64,000 bases of DNA. It comes from Rhodospirillaceae bacterium. GTDB lineage: Bacteria; Pseudomonadota; Alphaproteobacteria; Rhodospirillales; UBA2165. Made by a program: the position numbers and the translations under genes. The DNA lies in NCBI GenBank assembly GCA_947467145.1, contig CANIGJ010000005.1, positions 62,001-126,000 of the forward strand, written 5' to 3'. Positions 36,414 through 46,028 of this stretch are shown here, one piece after another. How positions within the stretch are numbered: the first letter of the stretch is position 1; every line of letters starts with the position of its first letter. The notes below the pieces were generated by a model. It saw only the letters and a list, made by a program, of their open reading frames with translations, did no database searches and was not told the origin of the DNA.

Positions 36414-37289
36414 TTAGCGGCCGTCTCTCCGCGACATGAACGCCAGACGCTCGAACAGATGCACGTCCTGCTCGTTCTTGAGCAACGCGCCGTAAAGCGG
36501 CGGGATCAGGTCTTTCTTGTCCTTGCTGCGCAAGGTCTCGGGCGCGATATCCTCGGCCATCAAGAGCTTGATCCAATCGAGCAGCTCCGAGGTCGACGGC
36601 TTTTTCTTCATGCCTGGCACCTCGCGGATTTCAAAGAACGCGTTGAGCGCTTCGCTCACCAGGTTCTTCTGGATATCCGGATAATGCACCTTCACGATTT
36701 CGGCCATCGTCGCCTTGTCGGGGAACGCGATGTAATGGAAGAAGCAGCGGCGCAGGAAGGCGTCCGGCAGTTCCTTTTCATTGTTCGACGTGATGATGAC
36801 GATGGGGCGCTGGCGCGCCGCGATTTTCTCGCCGGTCTCATAAACGAAGAATTCCATGCGATCGATCTCGAGCAATAGATCGTTGGGGAATTCGATATCG
36901 GCCTTGTCGATCTCATCGATCAGCAGCACCGGCGCCACGTCGGCGTCGAACGCCTCCCACAGCTTGCCGCGGCGAATGTAATTCTTGATGTCGTTGACCT
37001 TGGCATCGCCGAGCTGCGAATCGCGCAGGCGCGACACGGCATCGTATTCGTACAGGCCCTGCTGCGCCTTGGTCGTCGATTTGACGTGCCATTCGATGAT
37101 CGGGCGCTTGATGGCGCGCGCAATCTCGTGCGCCAGAATGGTCTTGCCGGTGCCAGGCTCACCCTTCACCAGCAGCGGGCGCTGCAAGGTGATCGCGGCG
37201 TTGACCGCGACCATCAGGTCGGGCGTAGCGACGTAAGAGTCGGTTCCCTTGAACTTTGTACCCTTTTGGGTGTCCTTGGTCCCCGCCAT
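36414..37289 (-). CDS. MoxR family AAA ATPase
   Basis: A 291-residue AAA+ ATPase with Walker A GEPGTGKT (near residue 43-50), Walker B PVLLIDEIDKADIEFPNDLL, sensor 1 IITSNNEKELPDAFLRRCFF with its arginine finger, and a C-terminal lid. MoxR ATPases act as chaperones with a VWA partner, encoded here by the next gene. AAGGAGG precedes the ATG; it starts 24 bases after the alaS stop and may be cotranscribed with alaS. Confidence 0.93.
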   Translation of the reverse strand: MAGTKDTQKGTKFKGTDSYVATPDLMVAVNAAITLQRPLLVKGEPGTGKTILAHEIARAIKRPIIEWHVKSTTKAQQGLYEYDAVSRLRDSQLGDAKVNDIKNYIRRGKLWEAFDADVAPVLLIDEIDKADIEFPNDLLLEIDRMEFFVYETGEKIAARQRPIVIITSNNEKELPDAFLRRCFFHYIAFPDKATMAEIVKVHYPDIQKNLVSEALNAFFEIREVPGMKKKPSTSELLDWIKLLMAEDIAPETLRSKDKKDLIPPLYGALLKNEQDVHLFERLAFMSRRDGR

Positions 37290-37313
37290 CGCCGCCTCCT
37301 TATTTGTTAGCCT

Positions 37314-39971
37314 TTATTCTGCGGCTTTCGCGCCGGATAACACGCTTTCGATGGCGGCCAGGGCATCGGCGGCGCGATCGCCGTCGGGTCCACCGGCCTG
37401 CGCCATATCGGGACGCCCGCCGCCGCCCTTGCCGCCGAGTGCGGCCGAGCCGACGCGCACCAGATCGACGGCGCTGTGCGTCTTCACATGGTCTTCGCTG
37501 ACGCCGACGACGATGGAGCCTTTGCCGTCGGCCACGCCGATCAGCGCCACGATGCCGGAGCCCATTTTATTCTTCAGATCGTCGGCCAGACCTTTGAGGT
37601 CCTTGGCCGGCACACCGTCCAACACCTTGCCGATGAATTTGACGCCGCCGACATCCTTCACTTCAGACGCGCCGCCCGAACCGCCGCCGGTCGCCAGCGC
37701 GCGGCGCACATCGGACAGTTCCTTTTCCAGGCGCTTGCGTTCTTCTAGCAGGCCTTCGATGCGCGACGCCAGATCGGCCGAGCCGACGCGCAGCAGCGCT
37801 GCCGCCTGTTGCAGGGTACTCTCTTCGGCGTTCACATAGGCTTCGGCGGCAGCCCCGGTCACCGCTTCGATGCGGCGCACGCCGGCCGCGACCGCGCTTT
37901 CGCCGATCACCTTGAACAGGCCGATATCGCCGGTGCGCCGCGCATGCGTGCCGCCGCACAATTCGATGGAGTACGGCTTGTTGCCGTCCTCGCCCATCGA
38001 CAGCACGCGCACTTCATCGCCGTACTTCTCGCCGAACAGCGCCATCGCGCCGGCATCGATCGCCTCTTCCGGCGTCATCAGGCGCGTGACCACGGGCGTG
38101 TTGGCACGGACCTGCTTGTTCACCTCGGCTTCGATGAAGGCCATATCCTCGGCCGAGATCGGCTTGGGGTGCGAGATGTCGAAGCGCAGACGTTCGCCGG
38201 CAACGAGGCTGCCCTTCTGCGCGACGTGATCGCCGAGACGGCGACGTAGTGCCGCATGTAAGAGATGTGTCGCCGAGTGATGCCCGCGCAACGCCGCGCG
38301 GCGATCGGCATCGACGACCATATTGACCTCGTCGCCGACCTTGATCGCGCCTTTCGACACCTTGCCCATATGGACGTGAAGCGCTCCGAGTTTTTTCTGC
38401 GTATCGGTCACCGTCAGCATGCCGGCGCGCTCGACCGACATCGTGCCGTGATCGCCCTGCTGACCGCCGGATTCGCCGTAGAACGGCGTCTGGTTTACCA
38501 AGATGGCCGCCTCGGCGCCGTCTTTGGCTTCATCGACCAGCTTGCCGTCGACCACGATGGCAACGACGCGGCCGGCCGCATCCTCCGTGTCGTAGCCGAG
38601 GAATTCGGTGGCGCCATGCTGCGTACGGATATCGAACCAGACTTGTTCGGTGGCGGCCTCGCCCGAGCCGGCCCAAGCCTTGCGCGCATCGTCGCGCTGG
38701 CGTGCCATTTCGCGCTCGAACCCGGCGAGATCGACGGTGTAGCCCTGCCCGCGCAACGCATCCTGCGTCAGATCGAGCGGGAAGCCGAACGTATCGTAAA
38801 GTTTGAAGGCGACTTCGCCCTTAAGCTCGCCGCCCTTGGTGAGGCCGGCGGTTTCTTCGGCCAACAAACGCAGGCCGCGCTCCAGCGTGCGCTTGAAGCG
38901 GATTTCTTCGAGCTCGAGCGTTTCGGCGATCAAATCCTTCGCGCGCACCAGTTCGGGATAGGCGAGGCCCATCTCCTTCACCAACGATCCAACCAGCTTG
39001 TACATCAGCGGTTCGGCGCAGCCCATCATGTGCGCGTGGCGCATCGCGCGGCGCATGATGCGGCGCAACACATAGCCGCGCCCTTCGTTGGACGGCAACA
39101 CGCCGTCGGCGATCAGGAAGCTTGAGGCGCGCAGGTGATCGGCGATGACGCGGTGCGAGACGGCATGGTCGCCCGTCGCACTCACATGCGCCGCATCGGC
39201 CGAGGCATTGATCAGGGTCTTGAACAGATCGGTTTCGTAATTGTCGTGCGTGCCTTGCAGCACCGCCGAGATACGCTCCAACCCCATGCCGGTATCGATC
39301 GAGGGCTTGGGCAGGTTCGAGCGCGTGCCGTCGGCATGCTGTTCGAACTGCATGAAGACGAGATTCCAGATCTCGATGAAACGGTCACCGTCCTGGTCGG
39401 GCGAGCCCGGCGGGCCGCCCGGGATGTGGGAACCGTGATCGTAGAAGATCTCGGAGCACGGGCCGCACGGGCCGGTATCGCCCATCGACCAGAAATTATC
39501 GTTGGTCGGGATGCGGATGATCTTCTGGTCCGGCAGGCCCGCGATCTTTTTCCACAGGTTAAAGGCCTCGTCGTCGGTGTGGTAGACGGTGACCGACAGC
39601 CGTTCGGTATTGAGGCCGTATTCCTTGGTAATCAGGTTCCAGGCCAGCTCGATCGCGCGCTCCTTGAAATAGTCGCCGAAGGAGAAGTTGCCGAGCATCT
39701 CGAAGAAGGTGTGATGGCGCGCGGTATAGCCGACATTATCCAGATCGTTGTGCTTGCCGCCGGCACGCACGCATTTCTGGGCCGTGGCCGCGCGGGCATA
39801 GTCGCGCTTTTCGGCGCCGACAAAGACATTCTTGAACTGCACCATGCCGGCATTGGTGAACAGCAAGGTCGGATCGTTGCGCGGGACCAAGGGGGACGAC
39901 GCCACGAGTTCGTGGCTGTTGGTCCCGAAATAGTCGAGGAAAGCGGCGCGGATATCGTTAACGGACTGCAT
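37314..39971 (-). CDS. alaS: Alanine--tRNA ligase
   Basis: An 885-residue enzyme of usual size. The class II catalytic core ([19 protein letters not shown]... with [16 protein letters not shown]), the editing domain with [12 protein letters not shown] and [13 protein letters not shown], and the C-terminal DHHA1-like domain ending [12 protein letters not shown] are all present. The leader has no good ribosome site (AAGTTACCCCC before the ATG) but holds pairing TAAGGG/CCCTTA and GGGTAA/TTACCC segments at 39975-40020 that could fold. It follows recA. Confidence 0.96.
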   Translation of the reverse strand: MQSVNDIRAAFLDYFGTNSHELVASSPLVPRNDPTLLFTNAGMVQFKNVFVGAEKRDYARAATAQKCVRAGGKHNDLDNVGYTARHHTFFEMLGNFSFGDYFKERAIELAWNLITKEYGLNTERLSVTVYHTDDEAFNLWKKIAGLPDQKIIRIPTNDNFWSMGDTGPCGPCSEIFYDHGSHIPGGPPGSPDQDGDRFIEIWNLVFMQFEQHADGTRSNLPKPSIDTGMGLERISAVLQGTHDNYETDLFKTLINASADAAHVSATGDHAVSHRVIADHLRASSFLIADGVLPSNEGRGYVLRRIMRRAMRHAHMMGCAEPLMYKLVGSLVKEMGLAYPELVRAKDLIAETLELEEIRFKRTLERGLRLLAEETAGLTKGGELKGEVAFKLYDTFGFPLDLTQDALRGQGYTVDLAGFEREMARQRDDARKAWAGSGEAATEQVWFDIRTQHGATEFLGYDTEDAAGRVVAIVVDGKLVDEAKDGAEAAILVNQTPFYGESGGQQGDHGTMSVERAGMLTVTDTQKKLGALHVHMGKVSKGAIKVGDEVNMVVDADRRAALRGHHSATHLLHAALRRRLGDHVAQKGSLVAGERLRFDISHPKPISAEDMAFIEAEVNKQVRANTPVVTRLMTPEEAIDAGAMALFGEKYGDEVRVLSMGEDGNKPYSIELCGGTHARRTGDIGLFKVIGESAVAAGVRRIEAVTGAAAEAYVNAEESTLQQAAALLRVGSADLASRIEGLLEERKRLEKELSDVRRALATGGGSGGASEVKDVGGVKFIGKVLDGVPAKDLKGLADDLKNKMGSGIVALIGVADGKGSIVVGVSEDHVKTHSAVDLVRVGSAALGGKGGGGRPDMAQAGGPDGDRAADALAAIESVLSGAKAAE

Positions 39972-40076
39972 GGGGGTAACTTATTTCGCTGGGCGGATAA
40001 GGGAAAGCCCCCTTACCCAATTCCAGGCCCATTTCAGCGACTAATTCTTATTTTGGGACAAAACCCCGAAAATGCA

Positions 40077-40108
40077 TTCGGCCCCGCCATGGGGGTGGCG
40101 GGGCCGAA
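40077..40108 (-). terminator. Terminator of recA
   Basis: A 13-bp stem TTCGGCCCCGCCA (40077-40089) / TGGCGGGGCCGAA (40096-40108), 27 bases after the recA stop; minus-strand downstream sequence is TGCATTTTCGGGG, so the T-tract is short. Confidence 0.75.
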
Positions 40109-40135
40109 GCTCGTCAGGGGTCAGGAGAGAAAGGC

Positions 40136-41218
40136 TTATTCTTCCGGGGCGGTCTCGTCGTCCTCGGCCTCTTCCTTGCCGCTTTCCATCATATTGGCGG
40201 CCAGAAGACCGGCATTCTCGCGAATGCGCTTTTCGATGGAGTTGGCGATGGTCGGGTTTTCCTTGAGGAAGGTGCGCGCATTTTCGCGGCCCTGGCCGAT
40301 ACGCTGGCTGTCATAGGAGAACCACGAGCCCGATTTCTCGACGATGCCGGCGGCGACACCGAGATCGATCAATTCGCCGGCCTTGGACACGCCTTCGCCA
40401 TACATGATGTCGAATTCGATGGTCTTGAAGGGCGGGGCCACCTTGTTCTTAACCACTTTGACGCGGGTGTGGTTGCCGACGACGTCTTCCTTGTCCTTGA
40501 TCGCGCCGATACGGCGGATTTCCAGGCGGACCGACGAGTAGAATTTCAGCGCATTGCCGCCCGTGGTGGTTTCCGGGTTGCCGAACATCACGCCGATCTT
40601 CATGCGGATCTGGTTGATAAAGATGATCAGGCAGTTGGACTTAGCGACCGACGAGGTCAGCTTGCGCAGCGCCTGGCTCATCAGGCGGGCCTGCAGGCCG
40701 ACATGGGTGTCGCCCATCTCGCCTTCGAGTTCGGCGCGCGGCACGAGGGCCGCCACCGAATCGATCACCAGCACGTCAATGGCACCGGAGCGGACCAGGG
40801 TATCGGCGATTTCGAGGGCCTGTTCGCCGGCGTCGGGCTGCGAGATCAGCAGATCGTCGAGATTGACGCCGAGCTTACGCGCATAGGACGGATCGAGGGC
40901 ATGTTCGGCGTCGACGAACGCGCAGGTGCCGCCGGCCTTCTGGGCCTCGGCCACCGCATGCAGCGCCAGGGTCGTCTTGCCCGAGCTTTCCGGACCGTAG
41001 ATTTCGATCACGCGGCCTTTGGGGAAGCCGCCGATACCGAGGGCGATATCGAGGCCCAAGGAGCCGGTCGAAATCGCTTCGATCTCCAGCGCCGTCTGGG
41101 CGCCGAGTTTCATGATGGAACCCTTGCCGAAGTTGCGCTCGATCTGGCCGAGCGCCGCATCTAGGGCTTTGGTACGGTCATTTTCATTATTCACGAGACG
41201 GAGCGCCGCTTCAGCCAT
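40136..41218 (-). CDS. recA: Recombinase RecA
   Basis: A 360-residue RecA, full length: Walker [10 protein letters not shown] (about 75-83), [38 protein letters not shown], loop [20 protein letters not shown], and a Glu/Asp-rich tail ([12 protein letters not shown]). It pairs DNA strands in repair and triggers LexA self-cleavage. An alphaproteobacterial SOS box lies 112 bases upstream at 41330-41344. Confidence 0.98.
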   Translation of the reverse strand: MAEAALRLVNNENDRTKALDAALGQIERNFGKGSIMKLGAQTALEIEAISTGSLGLDIALGIGGFPKGRVIEIYGPESSGKTTLALHAVAEAQKAGGTCAFVDAEHALDPSYARKLGVNLDDLLISQPDAGEQALEIADTLVRSGAIDVLVIDSVAALVPRAELEGEMGDTHVGLQARLMSQALRKLTSSVAKSNCLIIFINQIRMKIGVMFGNPETTTGGNALKFYSSVRLEIRRIGAIKDKEDVVGNHTRVKVVKNKVAPPFKTIEFDIMYGEGVSKAGELIDLGVAAGIVEKSGSWFSYDSQRIGQGRENARTFLKENPTIANSIEKRIRENAGLLAANMMESGKEEAEDDETAPEE

Positions 41219-41329
41219 TGGATGAACCCCTTATTTCATAGCCACTGTGATGAGGCAAAAGTACATGATTTGTTCTCATCGGCAATAGGAATTTTTAAGA
41301 CTATGAAAATAAAAGGATTTTCATCCTAA

Positions 41330-41344
41330 GTTCGAATTTCGTTC
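41330..41344. promoter_or_regulatory. LexA (SOS) box of recA
   Basis: GTTC-GAATTTC-GTTC matches the alphaproteobacterial LexA site GTTC-N7-GTTC exactly. It lies upstream of recA in the 249-base gap before the ferritin-like gene, which otherwise shows only AT-rich sequence. Confidence 0.82.
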
Positions 41345-41467
41345 ACGACAAAAACGCGCGAACCGGCCCCATGAGGGGCGTCCGGGAGCGGTGGAATCGC
41401 CCCCACCGTCAGAAAGCTCCCCCCGCCCCCTCGTTTCAGCCGCCGCTTCGGCCTCGTGCGCGCCGAC

Positions 41468-41992
41468 TCACTTCAGCTGCTTGCGCATGAAACGGAGCAT
41501 GATCATGTGCTTTTTCGAATCGTGGATGATCGTGCCCAGCAGCATCGTCAAAAGCCCGCCATAACATTTATCGCTCATCTTCATAAGCGCCTTGCATTGG
41601 TCGATGCCGTGCTTTTCCTCGGCGATGAAGTCGTCGGTCAGGGCGCGAAGGCGTTTGATCTCCGCCGCATTCATCTTGCCGAGTTTGGGGATTTCCACGC
41701 CGTCTGTACGCCATCGCAAATTCGCGTCGAGGGCAGCCGCCACGCGGCGCAACACCCCATGATGGGTCTCTTCGTCGGCGAGGATGAGGTTCAGAATGAA
41801 TTTTACCAGAGGCGAATCATGCTTCTCGGCCGCTTCGGCGTAAATCTTCAGGAACTTTCCTTCCTGCGTCACGTGGCTTTCGAGTGCCGACTGCAATCTC
41901 TCCATGGCGGAGACTTCATCCATCCGCGGCGTATAACCGAGGGGCATCACCAAAGATTCGATCTGTCTGTCCACGAGGCGCTCCTGCTCCAA
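41468..41992 (-). CDS. Ferritin-like (rubrerythrin-type) helical protein
   Basis: A 174-residue protein with a four-helix pattern and carboxylate/His motifs at the expected spacing: ADEETHH (near residue 92), EEKHG (near 145) and HDSKKH near the C-terminus. This suggests a diiron site of the ferritin/rubrerythrin superfamily. There is no rubredoxin domain. Function might be peroxide or iron handling; I cannot name the subfamily. It stands alone between recA and the broken metE-like gene. Confidence 0.7.
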   Translation of the reverse strand: MEQERLVDRQIESLVMPLGYTPRMDEVSAMERLQSALESHVTQEGKFLKIYAEAAEKHDSPLVKFILNLILADEETHHGVLRRVAAALDANLRWRTDGVEIPKLGKMNAAEIKRLRALTDDFIAEEKHGIDQCKALMKMSDKCYGGLLTMLLGTIIHDSKKHMIMLRFMRKQLK

Positions 41993-42096
41993 TCCATAAC
42001 CCCGGCAGGGTAATATTCATGGCAGGATCCGCCTTGATATCGATCAAGAGCCGCCGCTAGGCGCCGGCGCGCGTTCTTGAGGCGGTCGGGGCCGCC

Positions 42097-43119
42097 CTAC
42101 GCCAGCCGGTGGCGCAGATCACGCGCGGCTTCCACCATCACGGCGAGCTTGGCCCGGGCCCCATCGCGGCCGGCCATCATCAGCCCGCAATCGGGCGAGA
42201 GCATCAGTTTCGCCGGATCGACATATTAGAGCGCTTCGGCGATGCGTTTCTCGACCGAGGCGCGGAGCGGCACGGGCGTATCGCCCGGATCGATGCAGCC
42301 GAACATCACGATCCGCTCGCCCCACAGCTTGAGGATGGCCGGATCGAAATCGCTGCGGCCGAATTCGACCGTGAAGCCGCCGATGCGCGTTTCCATCAGC
42401 ATCGGCAGCAGCACTTCGTAACGGTATTCATATTGCTGGTTCTTACGGCCCGTGTCGGGATAGCCGTAACACAGATGCACGACGGTCGGGATGGTGATGC
42501 CTTGCAAGGCGCGATCGAGCGCCTTCAGACCATAGGCGCGGACCTTATCGTGGTAACGCGTCATCGCGGGCTCGTCGATCTGGATCATGTCGCAGCCCGC
42601 CGCCTGCAATTCGTGCAACTCGGCATTGAGCGCCGCGGCCATGGCAAGAGCCTGCACGCCTTCGTCGCCGTAATGGTCGTCCACGGTACTGTCGACGAGG
42701 GTCATGGGACCGGGCAGCGCCATCTTCACCGGCCGCGTCGTGTGCGCCTTGGCGAAGCGCAGTTCACCGGCAAGGCCGGCGCTCTTGTGCGCGACCGGAC
42801 CGCAGACGGTTGGCAACAACAGATCGCTCGGCCGGTTGCGATGGAATCCTTTGCGCCGCTGGTCGGCCAGATTGACCCCCGACCAATTACGGATCGCGTG
42901 ATTGATGAAATTGGACCGGCGCTGCTCGCCGTCGGTCAGGATATCGATGCCGACCTCTTCTTGTTCGCGCAACGCCAGGATGGTCGCGTCGTCCAGGGCC
43001 TCGGCCAGAGCGGCGCCCTCAAGCGCGAACTTGATCGAGCCGCGCGTGCGTTCGCCGAGCCAGACAGGACGCGGCAGACTTCCGATACCGGTGGTCGCAA
43101 GCGCGACCTTGGGAAGCAT
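42097..43119 (-). pseudogene. MetE-like (cobalamin-independent methionine synthase II) gene with in-frame stop
   Basis: The frame runs from ATG 43119 to TAG 42097 (340 codons) but is broken by TAA at 42228-42226 after residue 297. The 42 codons beyond the stop read on in the same frame and carry LMLSPDCGLMM, the conserved block whose cysteine is a zinc ligand of MetE-like enzymes; the other ligand block VVHLCYGYPDTG and FTVEFGR are before the stop. A single base change, such as CAA to TAA, would explain it. The shortened protein should lack the zinc Cys. It follows the amidohydrolase gene with no gap to speak of (one base), in an operon with a Bug-type receptor. Confidence 0.85.
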
Positions 43120-43120
43120 C

Positions 43121-44293
43121 TTACGGCAACCGGAAGAAATTGACCGCGTTGCCGATCGTCATCTTGTGCACTTCGTCGGCGGGCACGCCGTTGAAGTTAT
43201 GCGCCAGCACCTTGTTCGATTCCGGCCAATCGGATTCCTGGTGCGGGAAATCGTTCGCCCAGATCAGGCGTTCGACATTGAGGTGATGGCGATTGTCGAC
43301 GCCGGCGCGGTCGCGCTGGAATCCCCAGTAGAAATATTCGTTGATCAGCTCGCTGGGCTTGCCGGAAAGCCGCACCACGCCGTCATAACGTTCCGCCCAC
43401 CCGATATGGCGGGCATAGCGCGCATCGGCCACTTCCATGAAATTGGGAATCCAGCCGATCGAATTTTCGGCCATGAATATCCGCAGCTTCGGGAAACGTT
43501 CGAACACCCCCGTCAGGATCAGTTGCACCGCGTTGAACGCGCCATTGCGCGCGAACCGCGTCAATTGGGCGGCAAGGTCGGTGCGCAAGGTCTTATCGTG
43601 TTTCGGATAGTCGAGCAGTTTGCCGTTGTAGCTCATATCCGTGTCCTCGATCGCGAAGTGGATCGTGACCGGCATGTCGAGATCGAGCGCCATCGCCCAA
43701 AAGCGATCGTCGTCCGCTCCCTTCGGCATACCCGTGCCGTTCGGATAATTGGTGAGCTGGATCGCGGTGAAGCCGAGCTTCTTGCAATGCTGCAATTCGG
43801 CCAGCGCATCTTCGATATTCGTCGCGGTGATGCAGCCGACGCCGAAGATGCGGCCCTTGGCCGCCGAATCCGAAAGGTACTCCTCGGCGAACCAATCGTT
43901 CCAGCCGCGGATCACCGCCTTCTGCAGTCCGTGATCTTTCGTCTTCAGCCAAGTCGAGGGACCGGCGACGACGGCAGGGAACATGATTTCGGCATCGATG
44001 CCGTCAATGTCTTGCTCGCGGATGCGCTGGGCGGGATCGCCGGTGCCTGGGCAGGTTTCGTACTTCTGATCGGCCGGATACCACGTCTCGCCGTCACGCC
44101 CCTGACCGCCATAAATGTCGAAGGTGTTCTGGCGCGGCGGCAGATCCTCATACACGACGGCGTCGCCGCCGCCCGGCAGGCGGATCGTCTTGGGCGCGCG
44201 ATCGCGGTATTTTTTATCGACGCGATGCGTCCAACGTTCGTTGGGGATTTCGAGATGCGTATCGCCCGAGATGCATTTGTACTGACGCGGCAT
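43121..44293 (-). CDS. Amidohydrolase family protein (amidohydrolase 2)
   Basis: A 390-residue TIM-barrel metal-dependent hydrolase of the amidohydrolase-2 group (ACMS decarboxylase-like). Motifs: GDTHLEIPNERW near the start, DGIDAEIMFPA, VTIHFAIED (metal His region), and the C-terminal LIWANDFPHQESDWPES with the catalytic Asp/His typical of this group. The substrate is probably an aromatic or cyclic carboxylate, but cannot be told. It overlaps the upstream Bug-type gene by one base and shares its operon. Confidence 0.88.
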   Translation of the reverse strand: MPRQYKCISGDTHLEIPNERWTHRVDKKYRDRAPKTIRLPGGGDAVVYEDLPPRQNTFDIYGGQGRDGETWYPADQKYETCPGTGDPAQRIREQDIDGIDAEIMFPAVVAGPSTWLKTKDHGLQKAVIRGWNDWFAEEYLSDSAAKGRIFGVGCITATNIEDALAELQHCKKLGFTAIQLTNYPNGTGMPKGADDDRFWAMALDLDMPVTIHFAIEDTDMSYNGKLLDYPKHDKTLRTDLAAQLTRFARNGAFNAVQLILTGVFERFPKLRIFMAENSIGWIPNFMEVADARYARHIGWAERYDGVVRLSGKPSELINEYFYWGFQRDRAGVDNRHHLNVERLIWANDFPHQESDWPESNKVLAHNFNGVPADEVHKMTIGNAVNFFRLP

Positions 44294-45306
44294 TATTTCA
44301 CCTGCATTGCCTTGATCATGCGTTCGACCACCGGCTTGGGCGTCGCATACAGACGCTCAACCAGCTTCTGGACCTCTTCGCCCGAGCCGTAGCCGATATC
44401 GAGTTTCTGTTTCTTGCCGTCCTCGATGAAGTCCGGATCCTTGAACACCTTGGCGAAGGCTTCGCGCATCGCCTTCAGTTTCTCGGCCGGCACGCCGGGC
44501 GGCATCACGAAGGGGCGGCCGAATTCCTGCTGTCCGACGAGAAGCTCGAACACCTGCTTGTCGGCTTCGCTTTTGGTAAAGGTGAAGATCGACGGCACCT
44601 TGAGCTTGTCGAGTTCCGGATCGTTATCGATGCCGAACTGCACGATCAAGTTAGCCGCGACATTGTCGCTCCATTCCGGCTTCTGTGTCTTGAGGCTGGA
44701 ATAGGCATAGCCGCACAGGCCGTCGGCCTCGCCGCGCTCGACCGCGAGCAGCATTTCACGCGTGCCCTTGTAGCCGCGCACGATCTTCAGCTTGGTGCCC
44801 AGCACATCGTTCATCAGCAGCGCATAGTCGGCGGTCGAGCCGCCCTCGGCCGACGCCGCGATGATGGTTTCCTCTTTCAAGGTATCGGCAAAATTCTTGG
44901 CCTTGGCTTCCTTGCGCAGCATGCAGACGCGTGTCTCTTTCGCGGCCGTGCCGATATAGCTGAATTTGGAGGGATCGAATTTGAGTCCGCTCGTCGGTTC
45001 GACCAGCGGCGTCATGACCGAGCCCGGAAAGATGATGGCGAAGGCCGAACCGTCCTTGGGCGCCTGGTTATAGGCGAATTCGGCGGCGCGGTTGCCGCCG
45101 GCACCCGGCATGTTGCGCGGCACGATCGTCGTATTGGCCGGAAGGTACTTGGTGATGTGGCGGGCAACCGTGCGGCCGTAGATGTCGTAACCGCCACCGG
45201 CGTCCGACCCGATGATCAGATCGATGCTCGATTGCGCGCGAACGTCCAGACTGACCAAGGCGCACAAGGCGGCAGCGAACACCGGTACGGCAAATTTGAT
45301 GGACAT
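44293..45306 (-). CDS. Tripartite tricarboxylate transporter (Bug/TctC) family substrate-binding protein
   Basis: A 337-residue periplasmic receptor with signal peptide (MSIKFAVPVFAAALCALVSL, cut after VRA). Family features: IDLIIGSDAGGGYDIYGRTV, VPRNMPGAGGNRAAEFAYN and the C-terminal PPGVPAEKLKAMREAFAKVF. Bug proteins bind carboxylates for TctAB-type uptake or for signalling. No tctA or tctB gene is near. It heads an operon with the amidohydrolase and the broken metE-like gene, hinting at a catabolic unit for one compound. Confidence 0.9.
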   Translation of the reverse strand: MSIKFAVPVFAAALCALVSLDVRAQSSIDLIIGSDAGGGYDIYGRTVARHITKYLPANTTIVPRNMPGAGGNRAAEFAYNQAPKDGSAFAIIFPGSVMTPLVEPTSGLKFDPSKFSYIGTAAKETRVCMLRKEAKAKNFADTLKEETIIAASAEGGSTADYALLMNDVLGTKLKIVRGYKGTREMLLAVERGEADGLCGYAYSSLKTQKPEWSDNVAANLIVQFGIDNDPELDKLKVPSIFTFTKSEADKQVFELLVGQQEFGRPFVMPPGVPAEKLKAMREAFAKVFKDPDFIEDGKKQKLDIGYGSGEEVQKLVERLYATPKPVVERMIKAMQVK

Positions 45307-45364
45307 GATAGACTCCCGATCTCGACATTTTTGTCGTTAGTCGGAAGTCTAAGAGCGCAGCGGA

Positions 45365-45538
45365 ATGAAACGCAAGACGACAAAGAAAAAGGCCGCCCCG
45401 AAACCGCGCAATCCCCATGCGCGTGCGCTCAAGGAAAGCGGCCTGTTCAAGCCGAAGGTTGTGCCGGCGACCAAGGATGAGACTTATCGCCGCCGGTCCA
45501 AGCATCCCAAGCCGATTGAGCCTGACGACGAAGCTTAA
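45365..45538 (+). CDS. Small basic hypothetical protein (57 aa)
   Basis: ATG 45365 to TAA 45538 gives a 57-residue basic protein: MKRKTTKKKAAPKPRNPHAR, then ALKESGLFKPKVVP and RRRSKHPKP. The form, RNPHARAL..GLFKPKVV, resembles short alphaproteobacterial proteins of unknown role. GCGGA precedes the ATG. It is divergent from the Bug gene and convergent with the DUF2306 gene. Confidence 0.6.
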   Translation: MKRKTTKKKAAPKPRNPHARALKESGLFKPKVVPATKDETYRRRSKHPKPIEPDDEA

Positions 45539-45541
45539 GCG

Positions 45542-45940
45542 TCAGCCGCCGAACAGGCTTTGATGCATCAAGCGACCCGGCACGAAGGTGAAGATGCCGG
45601 CGATGACGAGTGCGCCGCCGAAGATCGATAGCATCGTGATCCGGTGGCCACGGATATTGCGCCGGCGCGCGTAGAAGACGCCGAGCGGCAGCATGACCAG
45701 CGCGAAGATCGACAGCAGGTGGATCGGGCTCCAATCGCCCCAGGTCTTGATCTGATTGATCCAGAACGACGAGCCAGCCACCACGACCATCAGTACCACC
45801 CAGGTCCACCCCATGATGCGATGCAGGGTCCGGCCTTTGGGTGCGATCAATTGCGCGCAGCCCAGCACAAAGGCCGAGGTGGCCGCGGCGGCGTGGATCT
45901 GAATGGCAAGCGGAGCGGTGAGCAGCGGTTCGAGCGTCAT
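45542..45940 (-). CDS. DUF2306 membrane protein
   Basis: From ATG 45940 (MTLEPLLTAPLAIQIHAAAA) the product has 132 residues and four hydrophobic segments. HRIMGWTWVVLMVVVAGSSF and SIFALVMLPLGVFYARRRN fit DUF2306, a family of small membrane proteins of unknown function. The longer frame to 46120 overlaps the tetR gene and is rejected. It is divergent from the tetR at 46020 and shares an operator with it. Confidence 0.82.
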   Translation of the reverse strand: MTLEPLLTAPLAIQIHAAAATSAFVLGCAQLIAPKGRTLHRIMGWTWVVLMVVVAGSSFWINQIKTWGDWSPIHLLSIFALVMLPLGVFYARRRNIRGHRITMLSIFGGALVIAGIFTFVPGRLMHQSLFGG

Positions 45941-45984
45941 GGTCGGAATCCCCAATTCCTTGCGAAGGCGAGCGGCTCGCCCTA

Positions 45985-46028
45985 TGTTGACACTGCCAAC
46001 ATAAAAAAGGACGTAGTCAGTGTCAACA
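45985..46028. promoter_or_regulatory. Operator between DUF2306 and tetR genes
   Basis: TGTTGACACT (45985-45994) and AGTGTCAACA (46019-46028) are exact reverse complements. The left half is itself palindromic: TGTTG-N7-CAACA (45985-46001). The right arm includes the GTG start codon of the tetR gene, so binding would block both genes. Confidence 0.75.

Noticed and set aside
42226..42228. Stop codon as selenocysteine or pyrrolysine recoding
   Set aside because: The codon is TAA, whereas these residues use TGA or TAG; no recoding hairpin was evident.
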